This document shows positions 17,267 to 25,555 of a DNA stretch of 64,000 nucleotides, piece by piece. Origin of the DNA: Bradyrhizobium sp. SZCCT0231 (GTDB taxonomy: Bacteria > Pseudomonadota > Alphaproteobacteria > Rhizobiales > Xanthobacteraceae); the NCBI RefSeq assembly GCF_018130245.1, contig NZ_JAFCKP010000022.1:1-64000 (forward strand), written 5' to 3'. The position numbers and the translations under genes were made by a program. The notes below the pieces were generated by a model, which saw only the letters and a program-made list of their open reading frames with translations, did not search any database and was not told the origin of the DNA. Position 1 is the first letter of the stretch, and each line of letters opens with the position of its first letter.

Positions 17267-18166
17267 ATGAGCTCGGTTGCGCCTGCTGTTGAACCTGTCG
17301 GACCCGCCCGCACGTCGGGACTATCAGCGGTGCTCGAACAGACCCGCTATGTTCTCGGCGAAAACAAGGTCACGGGCTTCGCCTTCGCGCTGCTCCTGAT
17401 CATCGTCTTCGCCGCGCTGTTCGGTCCCTACGTGGTGCCCTACGATCCGCTCGCGTCCGACACCGCCGCTGCACTGAAACCGCCGTCGGCGGCGCACTGG
17501 TTCGGCACCGACCAGTTGGGGCGCGACATCTTCAGCCGCGTCATCGTCGCCACGCGCCTCGATTTCTTCATCGCGATCGCTTCGGTCGTGCTGGTGTTTT
17601 TGATGGGCGGCCTCGCCGGCATCGCGGCAGGCTATTTCGGCGGCTGGACCGATCGCATCGTCGGCCGCATCGCCGACACCATCATGGCCTTCCCGCTGTT
17701 CGTGCTCGCCATGGGCATCGTCGCCGCGCTCGGCAACACCGTGCAGAACATCATCCTCGCCACCGCCATCGTGAACTTCCCGCTCTATGCCCGCGTCGCG
17801 CGCGCCGAAGCCAATGTCCGCCGCAATGCAGGCTTCGTGCAGGCCGCGCGGCTATCCGGCAACGGCGAGTTCCGCATCCTCCTGGTGCACATCCTGCCGA
17901 ACATCATGCCGATCATGATCGTGCAGATGTCGCTGACCATGGGCTACGCCATCCTCAATGCCGCGGGCCTGTCCTTCATCGGCCTCGGCGTCCGCCCGCC
18001 AACCGCCGAATGGGGCATCATGGTCGCCGAAGGCGCGGGCTTCATGGTGTCGGGCGAATGGTGGATCGCGCTCTTCCCCGGCCTTGCCCTGATGATCGCC
18101 GTGTTCTGCTTCAACCTCCTCGGCGACGGCCTGCGCGACATCGTCGACCCCCAGCGGAGGACGTGA
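17267..18166 (+). CDS. ABC transporter permease, DppC type
   Basis: This 299-residue permease starts at the ATG at 17267, with GGTTGGAGGG just upstream. It shows the DppC pattern: an N-terminal cytoplasmic extension, a helix (TGFAFALLLIIVFAALFGPYVV), the HWFGTDQLGRDIFSRVI motif and the coupling loop VRAE-like RVARAEANVRRNAGFVQAARLSG. It pairs with the preceding DppB-type permease. Its TGA stop overlaps the start of a 36-codon ORF, which then runs into the ATPase gene. Confidence 0.92.
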   Translation: MSSVAPAVEPVGPARTSGLSAVLEQTRYVLGENKVTGFAFALLLIIVFAALFGPYVVPYDPLASDTAAALKPPSAAHWFGTDQLGRDIFSRVIVATRLDFFIAIASVVLVFLMGGLAGIAAGYFGGWTDRIVGRIADTIMAFPLFVLAMGIVAALGNTVQNIILATAIVNFPLYARVARAEANVRRNAGFVQAARLSGNGEFRILLVHILPNIMPIMIVQMSLTMGYAILNAAGLSFIGLGVRPPTAEWGIMVAEGAGFMVSGEWWIALFPGLALMIAVFCFNLLGDGLRDIVDPQRRT

Positions 18167-18276
18167 TGAGTGGCCCTGGTCCAAATTCGCCGCAGAAATT
18201 CTCCAATGATTTCAATCTCATTTCTACTGTGCATGGGGTTGTTTTCGAGCTTATGAGTGACGGCAGCCGCCCATGA
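18166..18276 (+). CDS. Possible 36-residue coupling ORF between permease and ATPase genes
   Basis: The ATG at 18166 overlaps the permease stop, and the TGA at 18274 overlaps the ATPase start, so the small frame is coupled at both ends (TGATG and ATGA). The product starts MSGPGPNSPQKFSNDFN and is neither membrane-like nor similar to anything I recognise. The region is AT-richer than its neighbours. It may be a translated linker that carries ribosomes between the two genes, a small protein, or chance. Confidence 0.35.
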   Translation: MSGPGPNSPQKFSNDFNLISTVHGVVFELMSDGSRP

Positions 18277-20057
18277 CCGCCCAGCCCCTGCTCGACGTCC
18301 AGGACCTCACCGTCGAATTCAGCACCCGCCGCGGCATCGTCAAAGCCGTGCAGCACGTCAACATCTCCGTGGCCAAGGGCGAGACGCTTGCGATCGTCGG
18401 CGAGTCCGGCTCCGGCAAGTCGGTGACCTCCTACGCGGTGATGCGCATCCTCGATCGCGCCGGGCGGATCGCCGAGGGCTCGGTGATGTTCTCCGGCATC
18501 GACGTCAAGGCCGCGACCGAAGACCAGATGCGCGACCTGCGCGGCCGCGAAGTCTCGATGATCTTCCAGAACCCGCGTGCGGCGCTCAACCCGATCCGCA
18601 AAGTCGGCGACCAGATCGAGGACGTGCTGCGCACCCATGTGCAGCAGGCCCAAGTCGCCGATCACGGCGAGAAGGCGATCGAGGCGCTGGAGCAAGTCAA
18701 GATCGCCCGCCCGCGCGAGCGCTATCACGCCTATCCGTTCGAGCTGTCAGGCGGCATGTGCCAGCGCGTCGTCATCGCGCTCGCGCTCGCCTGCAATCCG
18801 CAGCTGCTGATCGCGGACGAGCCGACGACTGGATTGGACGTCACCACACAGAAGGCGGTGATGGACCTGATCGTCGAGCTGACGAAACGCCGCGCGATGT
18901 CGACCATCCTGATCACCCACGATCTCGGCTTGGCTGCCGCCTATTGCGACCGCGTCGTGGTGATGGAGAAGGGCCGCGTCGTCGAGACCGCCAAGGCCGC
19001 CGACATCTTCGCCAACCCGCAGCACCCCTATACCAAGAAGCTGATGCGCGCGACGCCGCGGCTCGGGGTGAACTTGCGGGATCTGCTGCCGGAAGAAGAT
19101 ACGAGTGCGGCGGGTGAGGGGGACTCTCCCAGCACCGTGCTCGCGGAGAGTCTCCCTCACCCCGACGCTCCCAGCGCGAGCGAAGCTCGTCGCGACCCCG
19201 CAAGCGGGGAGAGGGAGAAGACACCCCTCCTCCTCATCGACAAGCTCGTCAAGGAATACCCCCGCCAGGGCGCCACCGCCGTGCTCGGAAAACTGTTCAG
19301 CCGCAAGCCGCCGGTGGAGCCGGACGTGTTCCGCGCCGTCGACGGCATCAGTTTTGCGATCGGCCATGGGGAGAGCGTCGGCCTCGTCGGCGAATCCGGC
19401 TGCGGCAAATCGACCACGTCGATGATGGTGATGCGGCTCCTGGATCAGACCTCCGGCCTGATCCAGTTCGACGGCGAGGACATCGGCGGCATCCAGCCTG
19501 CCGCCTTCGCCCGGCTGCCGCAGCGCAGCCGCATCCAGATGGTGTTCCAGGATCCGACCGACAGCCTCAACCCGCGCTTCACCGCCGCGCGCGCCATTGC
19601 CGACCCGATCATGCAATTGGGCGACATCAGGGGGCGCGACGCGCTCCGCGCCCGCTGCGAGGAGCTGGCCACCATGGTCGGCCTGCCGCACAATCTGCTC
19701 GACCGCTTCCCGCACCAATTGTCCGGCGGCCAGAAGGCCCGCGTCGGCATCGCCCGTGCCATCGCCCTGCATCCCAAGCTGGTCATCCTGGACGAGCCGA
19801 CCGCAGCGCTGGACGTCTCGGTCCAGGCCGTGGTCCTCAATCTGCTTCAGGACCTCAAGGCGCGGCTAGGTATGAGCTATCTGTTCGTCTCGCATGATTT
19901 GAATGTGGTGCGCTTGTTGTGCGATCGTGTCATTGTGATGCGGACCGGTCGAATCGTCGAGGAAGGCTCTTCCGAGCAGGTGCTCAGCGATCCCAAGGAC
20001 GACTACACCAAGGAGCTGCTGACGGCGATCCCGCATCCGCCGTTGCAGGTACACTGA
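18273..20057 (+). CDS. Fused double-ATPase subunit of the peptide-type ABC importer (DppD-DppF)
   Basis: This 594-residue protein contains two complete nucleotide-binding domains. The first (about 1-265) has GESGSGKS, LSGGMCQRV and LLIADEPTTGLD. The second (about 320-594) has GESGCGKS, LSGGQKARVGIARAI and LVILDEPTAALD. It energises the two permeases encoded upstream. The linker, about residues 280-315 (bases 19110-19218), is unusual. Its DNA is a member of the dispersed hairpin repeats (GTGAGGG/CCCTCAC and CCCCGCAAGCGGGG arms) read in frame as a Ser/Glu/Ala/Pro-rich segment. It ends 26 bases before the AtzG-like gene. Confidence 0.93.
   Translation: MTAQPLLDVQDLTVEFSTRRGIVKAVQHVNISVAKGETLAIVGESGSGKSVTSYAVMRILDRAGRIAEGSVMFSGIDVKAATEDQMRDLRGREVSMIFQNPRAALNPIRKVGDQIEDVLRTHVQQAQVADHGEKAIEALEQVKIARPRERYHAYPFELSGGMCQRVVIALALACNPQLLIADEPTTGLDVTTQKAVMDLIVELTKRRAMSTILITHDLGLAAAYCDRVVVMEKGRVVETAKAADIFANPQHPYTKKLMRATPRLGVNLRDLLPEEDTSAAGEGDSPSTVLAESLPHPDAPSASEARRDPASGEREKTPLLLIDKLVKEYPRQGATAVLGKLFSRKPPVEPDVFRAVDGISFAIGHGESVGLVGESGCGKSTTSMMVMRLLDQTSGLIQFDGEDIGGIQPAAFARLPQRSRIQMVFQDPTDSLNPRFTAARAIADPIMQLGDIRGRDALRARCEELATMVGLPHNLLDRFPHQLSGGQKARVGIARAIALHPKLVILDEPTAALDVSVQAVVLNLLQDLKARLGMSYLFVSHDLNVVRLLCDRVIVMRTGRIVEEGSSEQVLSDPKDDYTKELLTAIPHPPLQVH
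19110..19218. repeat. Dispersed hairpin repeat read in frame inside the ATPase gene
   Basis: GTGAGGGGGACTCTCC (19114-19129) pairs with GGAGAGTCTCCCTCAC (19145-19160) at 15 of 16 positions. It is followed by CCCCGCAAGCGGGGAGAGG, the core of the repeats at 2014-2165 and 34387-34423. It codes for the linker between the two ATPase domains without breaking the frame. Confidence 0.7.
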
Positions 20058-20083
20058 GAGTACACTGATTGTTTGAGAGCGTG

Positions 20084-20263
20084 ATGGCCGAACCCCTGGA
20101 CGACTATATCGACGCCGTATCGAAAGCGCTGGCGCTGCCGGTCGAGGAGGCCTGGAGACCGGCGGTGCGCGCCAATCTCGAAGTCTCGCTGCGGCTCGCC
20201 CGCCTCGTCGACGAATTCGCGCTGCCGGACGAAACCGAGCCGGCGCCGATCTTCACGGCCTGA
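20084..20263 (+). CDS. AtzG-like small subunit (DUF4089)
   Basis: This 59-residue protein, MAEPLDDYIDAVSKALALPV..., matches the DUF4089/AtzG pattern of a short helical protein. AtzG is a GatC-like partner that stabilises the amidase AtzE. The ATG at 20084 is preferred over a TTG 15 bases upstream. It lies 7 bases before the AtzE-like gene, the arrangement expected for a co-translated heteromer. The fit of size, position and helical content is good; binding to the amidase is inference from AtzG/AtzE. Confidence 0.85.
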   Translation: MAEPLDDYIDAVSKALALPVEEAWRPAVRANLEVSLRLARLVDEFALPDETEPAPIFTA

Positions 20264-20270
20264 TGTTGCG

Positions 20271-21665
20271 ATGACCACCAAGCCAGAGATGAACGCGGCC
20301 GACATCGCCAAAGCGGTGGCCGGCGGCCAATTGTCCGCGCTCGCCGCCACCGAAGCCGCGCTCGCACGCATCAAGCAGCACGACACCATCCTCAATTCCT
20401 TCACCGACGTCACCGCCGAACGTGCCCGTACGAAGGCGCGCGCGATCGATGCTGACATCGCCGCGGGCAAGGCCGTCGGCCCGCTCGCCGGCGTGCCCTT
20501 CGCGGTGAAGAACCTCTTCGACGTAGCTGGGCTCCCGACGCGCGCCGGCTCGAAGATCAACCGCGATCTCGCGCCGGCCAAGCGCGACGCGACTCTGATC
20601 GAGCGGATGGAAGTGGCCGGCGCCGTCCTCGTCGGCGCGCTCAACATGGGCGAGTATGCCTACGACTTCACCGGCGAGAACATCCACGACGGCCCCTCGC
20701 GCAATCCTCACGACACCACGCGGATGAGCGGCGGCTCGTCGGGCGGCTCGGGCAGCGCCGTCGGCGGTGCGCTGGTGCCGATCGCGCTCGGCTCGGACAC
20801 CAATGGTTCGATCCGCGTGCCGTCGTCCTTCTGCGGCATCTTCGGCCTGAAGCCGACCTATGGCCGGCTGTCGCGCGCACGCTCGTTCCCGTTCGTGGCG
20901 AGCCTCGATCATCTCGGCCCGTTCGCGCGCTCCGTCACCGATCTCGCGCTCGCCTATGACGTGATGCAGGGACCGGATGCCGACGACGGTGCCTGCACCA
21001 CGCGCGATGTCGAACCCGTCACGCCGCTGCTCGGCGAATCCATCTCCACCTTGCGCGTTGCGATCGCCGGCGGGCACTTCCAGAAGAACGTGTTTCCGGA
21101 AGCGGTCGAAGCCGTCAGCCGCGTTGCCAAGGCGCTTGGCGCGACGCAAGTGATCGATATCCCCGAAGCCTCGCGCGCCCGCGCCGCCGCCTACGTCATC
21201 ACCACCACCGAAGGCGCTTCGCTACATCTCGACCGCCTGCGCAAGCGCCCGAACGACTTTGATCCGGCCGTGCGCGACCGGCTGATCGCGGGCGCCATGG
21301 TTCCGGCAGCGCTGGTCGACCGCGCGCAAAAATTCCGCCGCTGGTATCGCGCACAGCTTGCCGAGATCTTCAAATCGGTCGACGTGCTGCTGGCGCCGGC
21401 GACGCCCTGCACCGCGCCCAAACTCGGCCAGGTCAACTTCAATCTCGACGGCGTCGAGCTGCCGGTGCGCGCCAATATCGGCATCCACACCCAGCCGATC
21501 TCCTTCATCGGCCTGCCCGTCGTTGCGGTGCCGGTTCCGCTCGAGCCGCTGCCGATCGGCGTGCAGATCATTTGCGCGCCATGGCGCGAGGACATCGCGC
21601 TGCGTGTCGCGCACGCATTGGAGAAGATGGGCGTCGTCGCTGCGCCCGCGCCGAGGGGGCTTTGA
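20271..21665 (+). CDS. AtzE-family amidohydrolase (amidase signature)
   Basis: This 464-residue amidase-signature enzyme carries the Ser-cisSer-Lys triad. Lys80 is in PFAVKNLFD, the cis-Ser is in MSGGSSGGSGSAV (about 156-157), and the nucleophile Ser180 is in GSDTNGSIRVPSS. AtzE itself hydrolyses 1-carboxybiuret in cyanuric-acid breakdown. Here the gene is embedded with AtzG-like and AtzH-like genes and an importer, but no cyanuric acid hydrolase (AtzD) is in the window. The true substrate may be another ureido or N-carbamoyl acid such as oxalurate. Confidence 0.88.
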   Translation: MTTKPEMNAADIAKAVAGGQLSALAATEAALARIKQHDTILNSFTDVTAERARTKARAIDADIAAGKAVGPLAGVPFAVKNLFDVAGLPTRAGSKINRDLAPAKRDATLIERMEVAGAVLVGALNMGEYAYDFTGENIHDGPSRNPHDTTRMSGGSSGGSGSAVGGALVPIALGSDTNGSIRVPSSFCGIFGLKPTYGRLSRARSFPFVASLDHLGPFARSVTDLALAYDVMQGPDADDGACTTRDVEPVTPLLGESISTLRVAIAGGHFQKNVFPEAVEAVSRVAKALGATQVIDIPEASRARAAAYVITTTEGASLHLDRLRKRPNDFDPAVRDRLIAGAMVPAALVDRAQKFRRWYRAQLAEIFKSVDVLLAPATPCTAPKLGQVNFNLDGVELPVRANIGIHTQPISFIGLPVVAVPVPLEPLPIGVQIICAPWREDIALRVAHALEKMGVVAAPAPRGL

Positions 21666-21677
21666 GAGGATTCTGAG

Positions 21678-22073
21678 ATGGAGATCGATCTCCCCGACGT
21701 GATCGCGGAAGTCAAAGCCGCGTTCGACCGCTATGAGCAGGCCCTCGTCAGCAACGACGTCGCTGTGCTCGGCGAGCTGTTCCGCAACGATCCCCGCACC
21801 TTGCGTTACGGCATCGGCGAGAACCTCTATGGCTATGAGGCGATAAGCGGCTTCCGCGCCGCGCGCTCGCCGGTCGGGCTGAACCGCCGCACCGCCAAGA
21901 CGGTCATCAGCAGCTACGGCCGCGACACGGCCGTCGCCTCCACCTTGTTCTATCGCGACTCGGCGCCCGGCAAGGTCGGCCGGCAGATGCAGACGTGGAT
22001 TCGTTTCCCGGAGGGCTGGCGCGTCGTCGCGGCCCATGTCAGCATCATCGACGAGCCGAAAGAGACCGTATGA
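21678..22073 (+). CDS. AtzH/HpxZ-like protein (DUF3225)
   Basis: This 131-residue protein has the SnoaL/NTF2-like pattern of DUF3225: [45 protein letters not shown], then a C-terminal sheet ending in [12 protein letters not shown]. Relatives are HpxZ of oxalurate catabolism and AtzH, reported to remove a dead-end dicarboxyurea by decarboxylating hydrolysis. It follows the amidase gene by 12 bases, and its stop overlaps the GntR start (ATGA). The family is clear; which of the two activities applies is open. Confidence 0.85.
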   Translation: MEIDLPDVIAEVKAAFDRYEQALVSNDVAVLGELFRNDPRTLRYGIGENLYGYEAISGFRAARSPVGLNRRTAKTVISSYGRDTAVASTLFYRDSAPGKVGRQMQTWIRFPEGWRVVAAHVSIIDEPKETV

Positions 22074-22792
22074 CGCTTGACGATCTTCCGCCTGGGACAC
22101 TGCCGGCCGAGCCGGTGGTGCCCCGCGTTGACCGCGCGCTGCCGTCGCTGCAGAAGGTCACGCGCGCCGAGGAGCTGCGCCTGCAGCTTGCCGACGAGAT
22201 CGTGCGGGGAACCCTGGCGCCGGGCTCGCCGCTGGACGAGACCGACATTGCGCGGCGCTTCAACGTCTCGCGAACCCCGGTGCGCGAGGCGCTGCGCCAG
22301 CTGGTGGCGAGCGGCCTCGTCGAGGCGCGGCCTCACCGCGGCGCTGTGGTGGCGCAGCCATCCGTCGAGCGGCTGAAAGGCATGTTCGAGGCGATGGCGG
22401 AGCTCGAGGCATTGTGCGCAGGCCTCGCCGCCGAACGCATGTCGCCGGCCGAGCGCCATGCGCTCGAGGCCGTCCACGAGGAGCTGCGGCTCTTGAGCTA
22501 CGCCGGCAATCCCGAGCGCTTCCACGAGGTCAACGAGCGCTTCCACAACACGATCTATGCGGGCTCGCAGAACGGCTATATCGCCGAGATCACGCTGGCG
22601 ACGCGCGTGCGCGTGCAGCCGTTCCGCCGTGCCCAGTTCCGCAACCTCGGCCGTCTGGCCAAATCGCAGGCCGAGCACGACCGCGTCGTCGTCGCCATCA
22701 TGCGCGGCGACAAGCAGGGCGCCGCCGCGGCGATGCGCGCGCATATCGAATTGGTGCGCGGGGAGTACGAGATCTACGCGGTGTCGGTGTAG
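22070..22792 (+). CDS. GntR-family transcriptional regulator (FCD subfamily)
   Basis: This 240-residue regulator has a winged helix-turn-helix at about residues 25-95 ([39 protein letters not shown]), typical of GntR. An all-helical FCD ligand domain follows, with the metal-type pattern [12 protein letters not shown] and [13 protein letters not shown]. The ATG at 22070 overlaps the stop of the AtzH-like gene. As the last gene of the catabolic operon it probably controls the operon in response to a pathway acid, together with the sigma54 activator. A repeat lies just downstream. Confidence 0.9.
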   Translation: MTLDDLPPGTLPAEPVVPRVDRALPSLQKVTRAEELRLQLADEIVRGTLAPGSPLDETDIARRFNVSRTPVREALRQLVASGLVEARPHRGAVVAQPSVERLKGMFEAMAELEALCAGLAAERMSPAERHALEAVHEELRLLSYAGNPERFHEVNERFHNTIYAGSQNGYIAEITLATRVRVQPFRRAQFRNLGRLAKSQAEHDRVVVAIMRGDKQGAAAAMRAHIELVRGEYEIYAVSV

Positions 22793-22805
22793 CGCGCTCG
22801 GTGCG

Positions 22806-22893
22806 GTAGGGTGGGCAAAGGCGCAAAGCGCCGTGCCCACCGTCTCTCCAAATTGACGGTGATGGTGGGCACGCTTCGCTTTGCCCACCCTAC
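22806..22893. repeat. Dispersed inverted repeat, GTAGGGTGGGCAAAG family (copy 2)
   Basis: This copy matches 5879-5968 almost throughout, again with GTAGGGTGGGCAAAG and CTTTGCCCACCCTAC ends. It lies between the convergent GntR and allophanate hydrolase genes, where it could also act as a bidirectional transcription stop. Confidence 0.85.
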
Positions 22894-22898
22894 GAGAG

Positions 22899-24704
22899 CT
22901 ACGTCTTCGTTGCTTCCATATACTTCCGCCACCCGCCATACGCTGTGATATCGCGCGCCTCGCCCAGCACCTCGGGCTCGACGAGAAAACCCTTCACGCT
23001 GCGCCCATCAGTAAGCCGGATCGTGCCGATCGCCATCGGCGCGGGAATGGCGTTGACGAACTTGCCGAACGCCGCCGCAGACAGCGACCAGATCTCCAGC
23101 TCGATCGGCGCACCCTTGCCGGCTTCGACGCGCAGCAGGCCCGGCTTCGGCGGCGTGGTATTGAGCGCATAGAGCTTGTAGTCGGACGCAGTCTTTGTCG
23201 CCTCGATCAGGTGTCCGTTCAGCGCCTTCAACTCGCCGTTCAGCGCCATGCCGGACAGATGCGCACCGACCACCGCGATCGGAATCTCGTCGTCGCTGCT
23301 GGCAGGCAGCGGCGCGAGTGCGGGCTGCGCGACGCCCTTGGCGCCAACGGTCAGCTTCGTATCGGCATGGAAGACGCGGCCGATGCTGGCCAGCATCGCA
23401 TCGCGGCCTGCGGGCGCCAGCAGCGTGATGCCGAACGGAGTGCCGTCGGCGCGCATCGATGCCGGCACGGCGAGGCCGCAGAGGTCGAGCAGGTTGACGA
23501 AGTTGGTGTAGGTGCCGAGCCGGCTGTTGAGCTCGATCGGGTTGGCGAGCACCTGTGCGGTCGTGTAGGCCGTCGGCGCCGTCGGCAGCACCAGCGCGTT
23601 GATATTCGCAAACGTGCGCTCGGCGATCTTGCGCAGGCCTTGCAAACGGTAGAGCGCCGAGAAGGTCTCCGCCGCAGTCAGCCGCGCGCCGGCCGCGGTG
23701 ATTTCGCGGGTGACGGGGTGAATCGCGTCGGGCGCGGATGCCAGCAGATCCTTGATCACGAGATAACGTTCGGCGACCCACGGCCCTTCATAGAGCAGCC
23801 GCGCCGTCTCGTAGAACGGCTCGAGGTCGAACTCGACGAGCGTGGCTCCAAGCGCAGTCCATCGCTTCACTGCATCGCTGTACGCGGCTTCCGCCTTCTT
23901 GTCGCCGAAGAAGATCAGCTGCCCGTTGCGCGGCACGCCGAGGCGCAGATTCGCGGGGAATTGCGTGATCGCGCCAAGCGGCCGGTCGCGCGAGAATGGA
24001 TCGGCCTGGTCCGGGCCGGCCATCACCGACAGCGCCAGCGCGGCATCGTCCACTGTCAGTGCGAACACCGAAATGCAGTCGAGCGTGCGGCAGGCCGGCA
24101 CCAGGCCCGCGGTCGAGATCATGCCGAGGCTCGGCTTCAGCCCGACGATGTTGTTGAGCATCGCCGGCACGCGGCCAGAGCCAGCCGTGTCGGTGCCGAG
24201 CGACAACGGAACCAGGCCGGCGCCGACGGCGGTGGCCGAGCCCGAGCTCGAGCCGCCGGGAATGAGATCCTCGCGGATCGAGTTGCGCGGGATGCCATAA
24301 GGCGAACGCACGCCGACGAGGCCGGTTGCAAACTGGTCGAGATTGGTCTTGCCGATGATGATGGCGCCCGCCGCGCGCAGCCGCTCCACCGCGGTCGAGT
24401 CGTGGGCGGGCGTATAGGAGAAAGCCGGGCAGGCCGCCGTGGTCGGGAAGCCCAGCGCGTTGATATTGTCCTTCACCGCGACCGGCACGCCGTAGAGCGG
24501 CAGGCTGGCAGCATCCGCCCGGGCTGCGATCTTGTCGGCCTCTGTGATCGCGTCCTTCTCGTCGCGCAGGCTGATGAACACGGCAGGATCGTTGTGATCG
24601 CGGATGCGCCGATAGGTCCGCGCGATCGTCTCTGCCGGCGTCAGCGTGTCCGCGCGATGCGCGGCCACGATCGCGGCGATCGTTTCAGGCTGTTCAGCCC
24701 CCAT
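22899..24704 (-). CDS. atzF: Allophanate hydrolase (AtzF type)
   Basis: This 601-residue enzyme has an amidase-signature domain (about 1-450) and the C-terminal domain typical of AtzF and plant-type allophanate hydrolases (about 470-600). The catalytic Lys is in GVPVAVKDNINALGFPT, the cis-Ser in PGGSSSGSATAV, and the nucleophile in GTDTAGSGRVPA. It converts allophanate to ammonium and CO2, the last step of carboxybiuret or urea-type pathways. It is convergent with the AtzG/E/H operon and has its own sigma54 promoter. The ATG at 24704 fits that promoter; one at 24734 would lie at the transcript start. No urea carboxylase is seen in the window. Confidence 0.92.
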   Translation of the reverse strand: MGAEQPETIAAIVAAHRADTLTPAETIARTYRRIRDHNDPAVFISLRDEKDAITEADKIAARADAASLPLYGVPVAVKDNINALGFPTTAACPAFSYTPAHDSTAVERLRAAGAIIIGKTNLDQFATGLVGVRSPYGIPRNSIREDLIPGGSSSGSATAVGAGLVPLSLGTDTAGSGRVPAMLNNIVGLKPSLGMISTAGLVPACRTLDCISVFALTVDDAALALSVMAGPDQADPFSRDRPLGAITQFPANLRLGVPRNGQLIFFGDKKAEAAYSDAVKRWTALGATLVEFDLEPFYETARLLYEGPWVAERYLVIKDLLASAPDAIHPVTREITAAGARLTAAETFSALYRLQGLRKIAERTFANINALVLPTAPTAYTTAQVLANPIELNSRLGTYTNFVNLLDLCGLAVPASMRADGTPFGITLLAPAGRDAMLASIGRVFHADTKLTVGAKGVAQPALAPLPASSDDEIPIAVVGAHLSGMALNGELKALNGHLIEATKTASDYKLYALNTTPPKPGLLRVEAGKGAPIELEIWSLSAAAFGKFVNAIPAPMAIGTIRLTDGRSVKGFLVEPEVLGEARDITAYGGWRKYMEATKT

Positions 24705-24742
24705 GGCGTCCAAACTCCGGCAATTCGTCCTCACCCCGAGTG

Positions 24743-24760
24743 AAGCAAGCGATGTGCCAT
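24743..24760 (-). promoter_or_regulatory. Sigma54 (RpoN) -24/-12 promoter of the allophanate hydrolase gene
   Basis: On the minus strand the sequence is ATGGCACATCGCTTGCTT, matching TGGCAC-N5-TTGCT, with the GG and GC elements 10 bases apart. The GC is about 41 bases before the ATG at 24704, almost the same distance as in the operon on the other strand (43 bases). Confidence 0.85.
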
Positions 24761-24875
24761 TGTGTACATTATCCGGGCAGGACGGAAACTCCGGTTATTA
24801 TCGTGCGATCAGTGGCTTGAGGGATATTCCGGCAGGCGCATAGGTCGTTGCAACGGCGGCCTATGGCGTGCATCT

Positions 24876-24890
24876 GCCCAAATCATGGGC
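24876..24890. promoter_or_regulatory. Inverted repeat GCCCA-N5-TGGGC upstream of the atzF promoter
   Basis: The 15-base palindrome lies about 117 bases upstream of the -24 element, and just beyond the 3' end of the MarR gene. It could be an activator site, or a terminator stem for that gene. There is no supporting second copy. Confidence 0.25.
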
Positions 24891-24898
24891 GGTCGACA

Positions 24899-25405
24899 TC
24901 AGGTGAAGCCCGCAAGGATCCGAAGCAGCTGCTCCCGGTTCGCCTTGCCGATCTTGGCCTCGACATGCCGCTCATGCTCGGCGGCGAGACGCTTGAACTT
25001 CGCCAGCGCCGTCTCGCCCTGCGCGGTGAGGTGCAGCGCATGGGAGCGCCGGTCCTCCTTCGACTTGGTCCGCTTCACCAGCTTGCGCTGTTCGAGGCTG
25101 TCGAGCAAATGCACCAGGCGGGCGCGCTCGATGCCGAGGCGCTTTGCCACCGCCATCTGTGACAGGCCCGGATTGGCGCCGATCACCGTCAGCACCGAAT
25201 ATTGCGTCGGCCTGATGTCGACATCGCCGAGCGTCCTGATGAAGTCCTGGAAAATCCAGATCTGGAAGCGTCGCACCGCATATCCGGCGTGGCCGACCAG
25301 GGCATCGAGGCCGATGTCATCGGCGACGTCGCGAGGTGCCGCGCCGTTGCCGGCGCGCTTGCGTGCGGAGAGGTGGATGTCGGCCCGGGCTGGATTGGCT
25401 GTCAC
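24899..25405 (-). CDS. MarR-family regulator, probably of feruloyl-CoA synthase
   Basis: This 168-residue protein has the MarR winged helix at about residues 60-130, with QYSVLTVIGANPGLSQMAVAKRLGIERARLVHLLDSLEQRKLV and the wing KSKEDRRSHALHLT. MarR proteins near hydroxycinnamate genes usually repress them until the CoA thioester binds. The gene is divergent from feruloyl-CoA synthase, and a 21-base palindrome lies in the shared promoter region. The longer N-terminus (about 30 residues) is Arg/Ala-rich. Control of the neighbour is inference. Confidence 0.88.
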   Translation of the reverse strand: MTANPARADIHLSARKRAGNGAAPRDVADDIGLDALVGHAGYAVRRFQIWIFQDFIRTLGDVDIRPTQYSVLTVIGANPGLSQMAVAKRLGIERARLVHLLDSLEQRKLVKRTKSKEDRRSHALHLTAQGETALAKFKRLAAEHERHVEAKIGKANREQLLRILAGFT

Positions 25406-25456
25406 GTCGGTGTCTCCTGTCGCGCAATCCTAGCGCCGCGCGGCCTCGAGAGAAAG

Positions 25457-25477
25457 ATTGTTGTTGACGACAACAAT
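25457..25477. promoter_or_regulatory. Putative MarR operator in the marR/fcs divergent region
   Basis: ATTGTTGT and ACAACAAT form a perfect 8-bp inverted repeat with a 5-base spacer, centred about 62 bases before the marR start and about 89 before the fcs start. The size and placement are typical of a MarR operator controlling both directions. Confidence 0.65.
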
Positions 25478-25555
25478 TGCCGTGCCCAACATTATGGCCA
25501 AAGCGGCCCGGAACGAGGCTGCGGCCGATCCTGTATCGGGTGGAGGAGGAAACAC

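Noticed and set aside
22881-24743. A 620-codon open frame on the plus strand
   Set aside because: It is exactly antisense to the allophanate hydrolase gene, whose product has all catalytic motifs. The frame's product is Arg/His-rich with no recognisable domain, a usual shadow in high-GC DNA.
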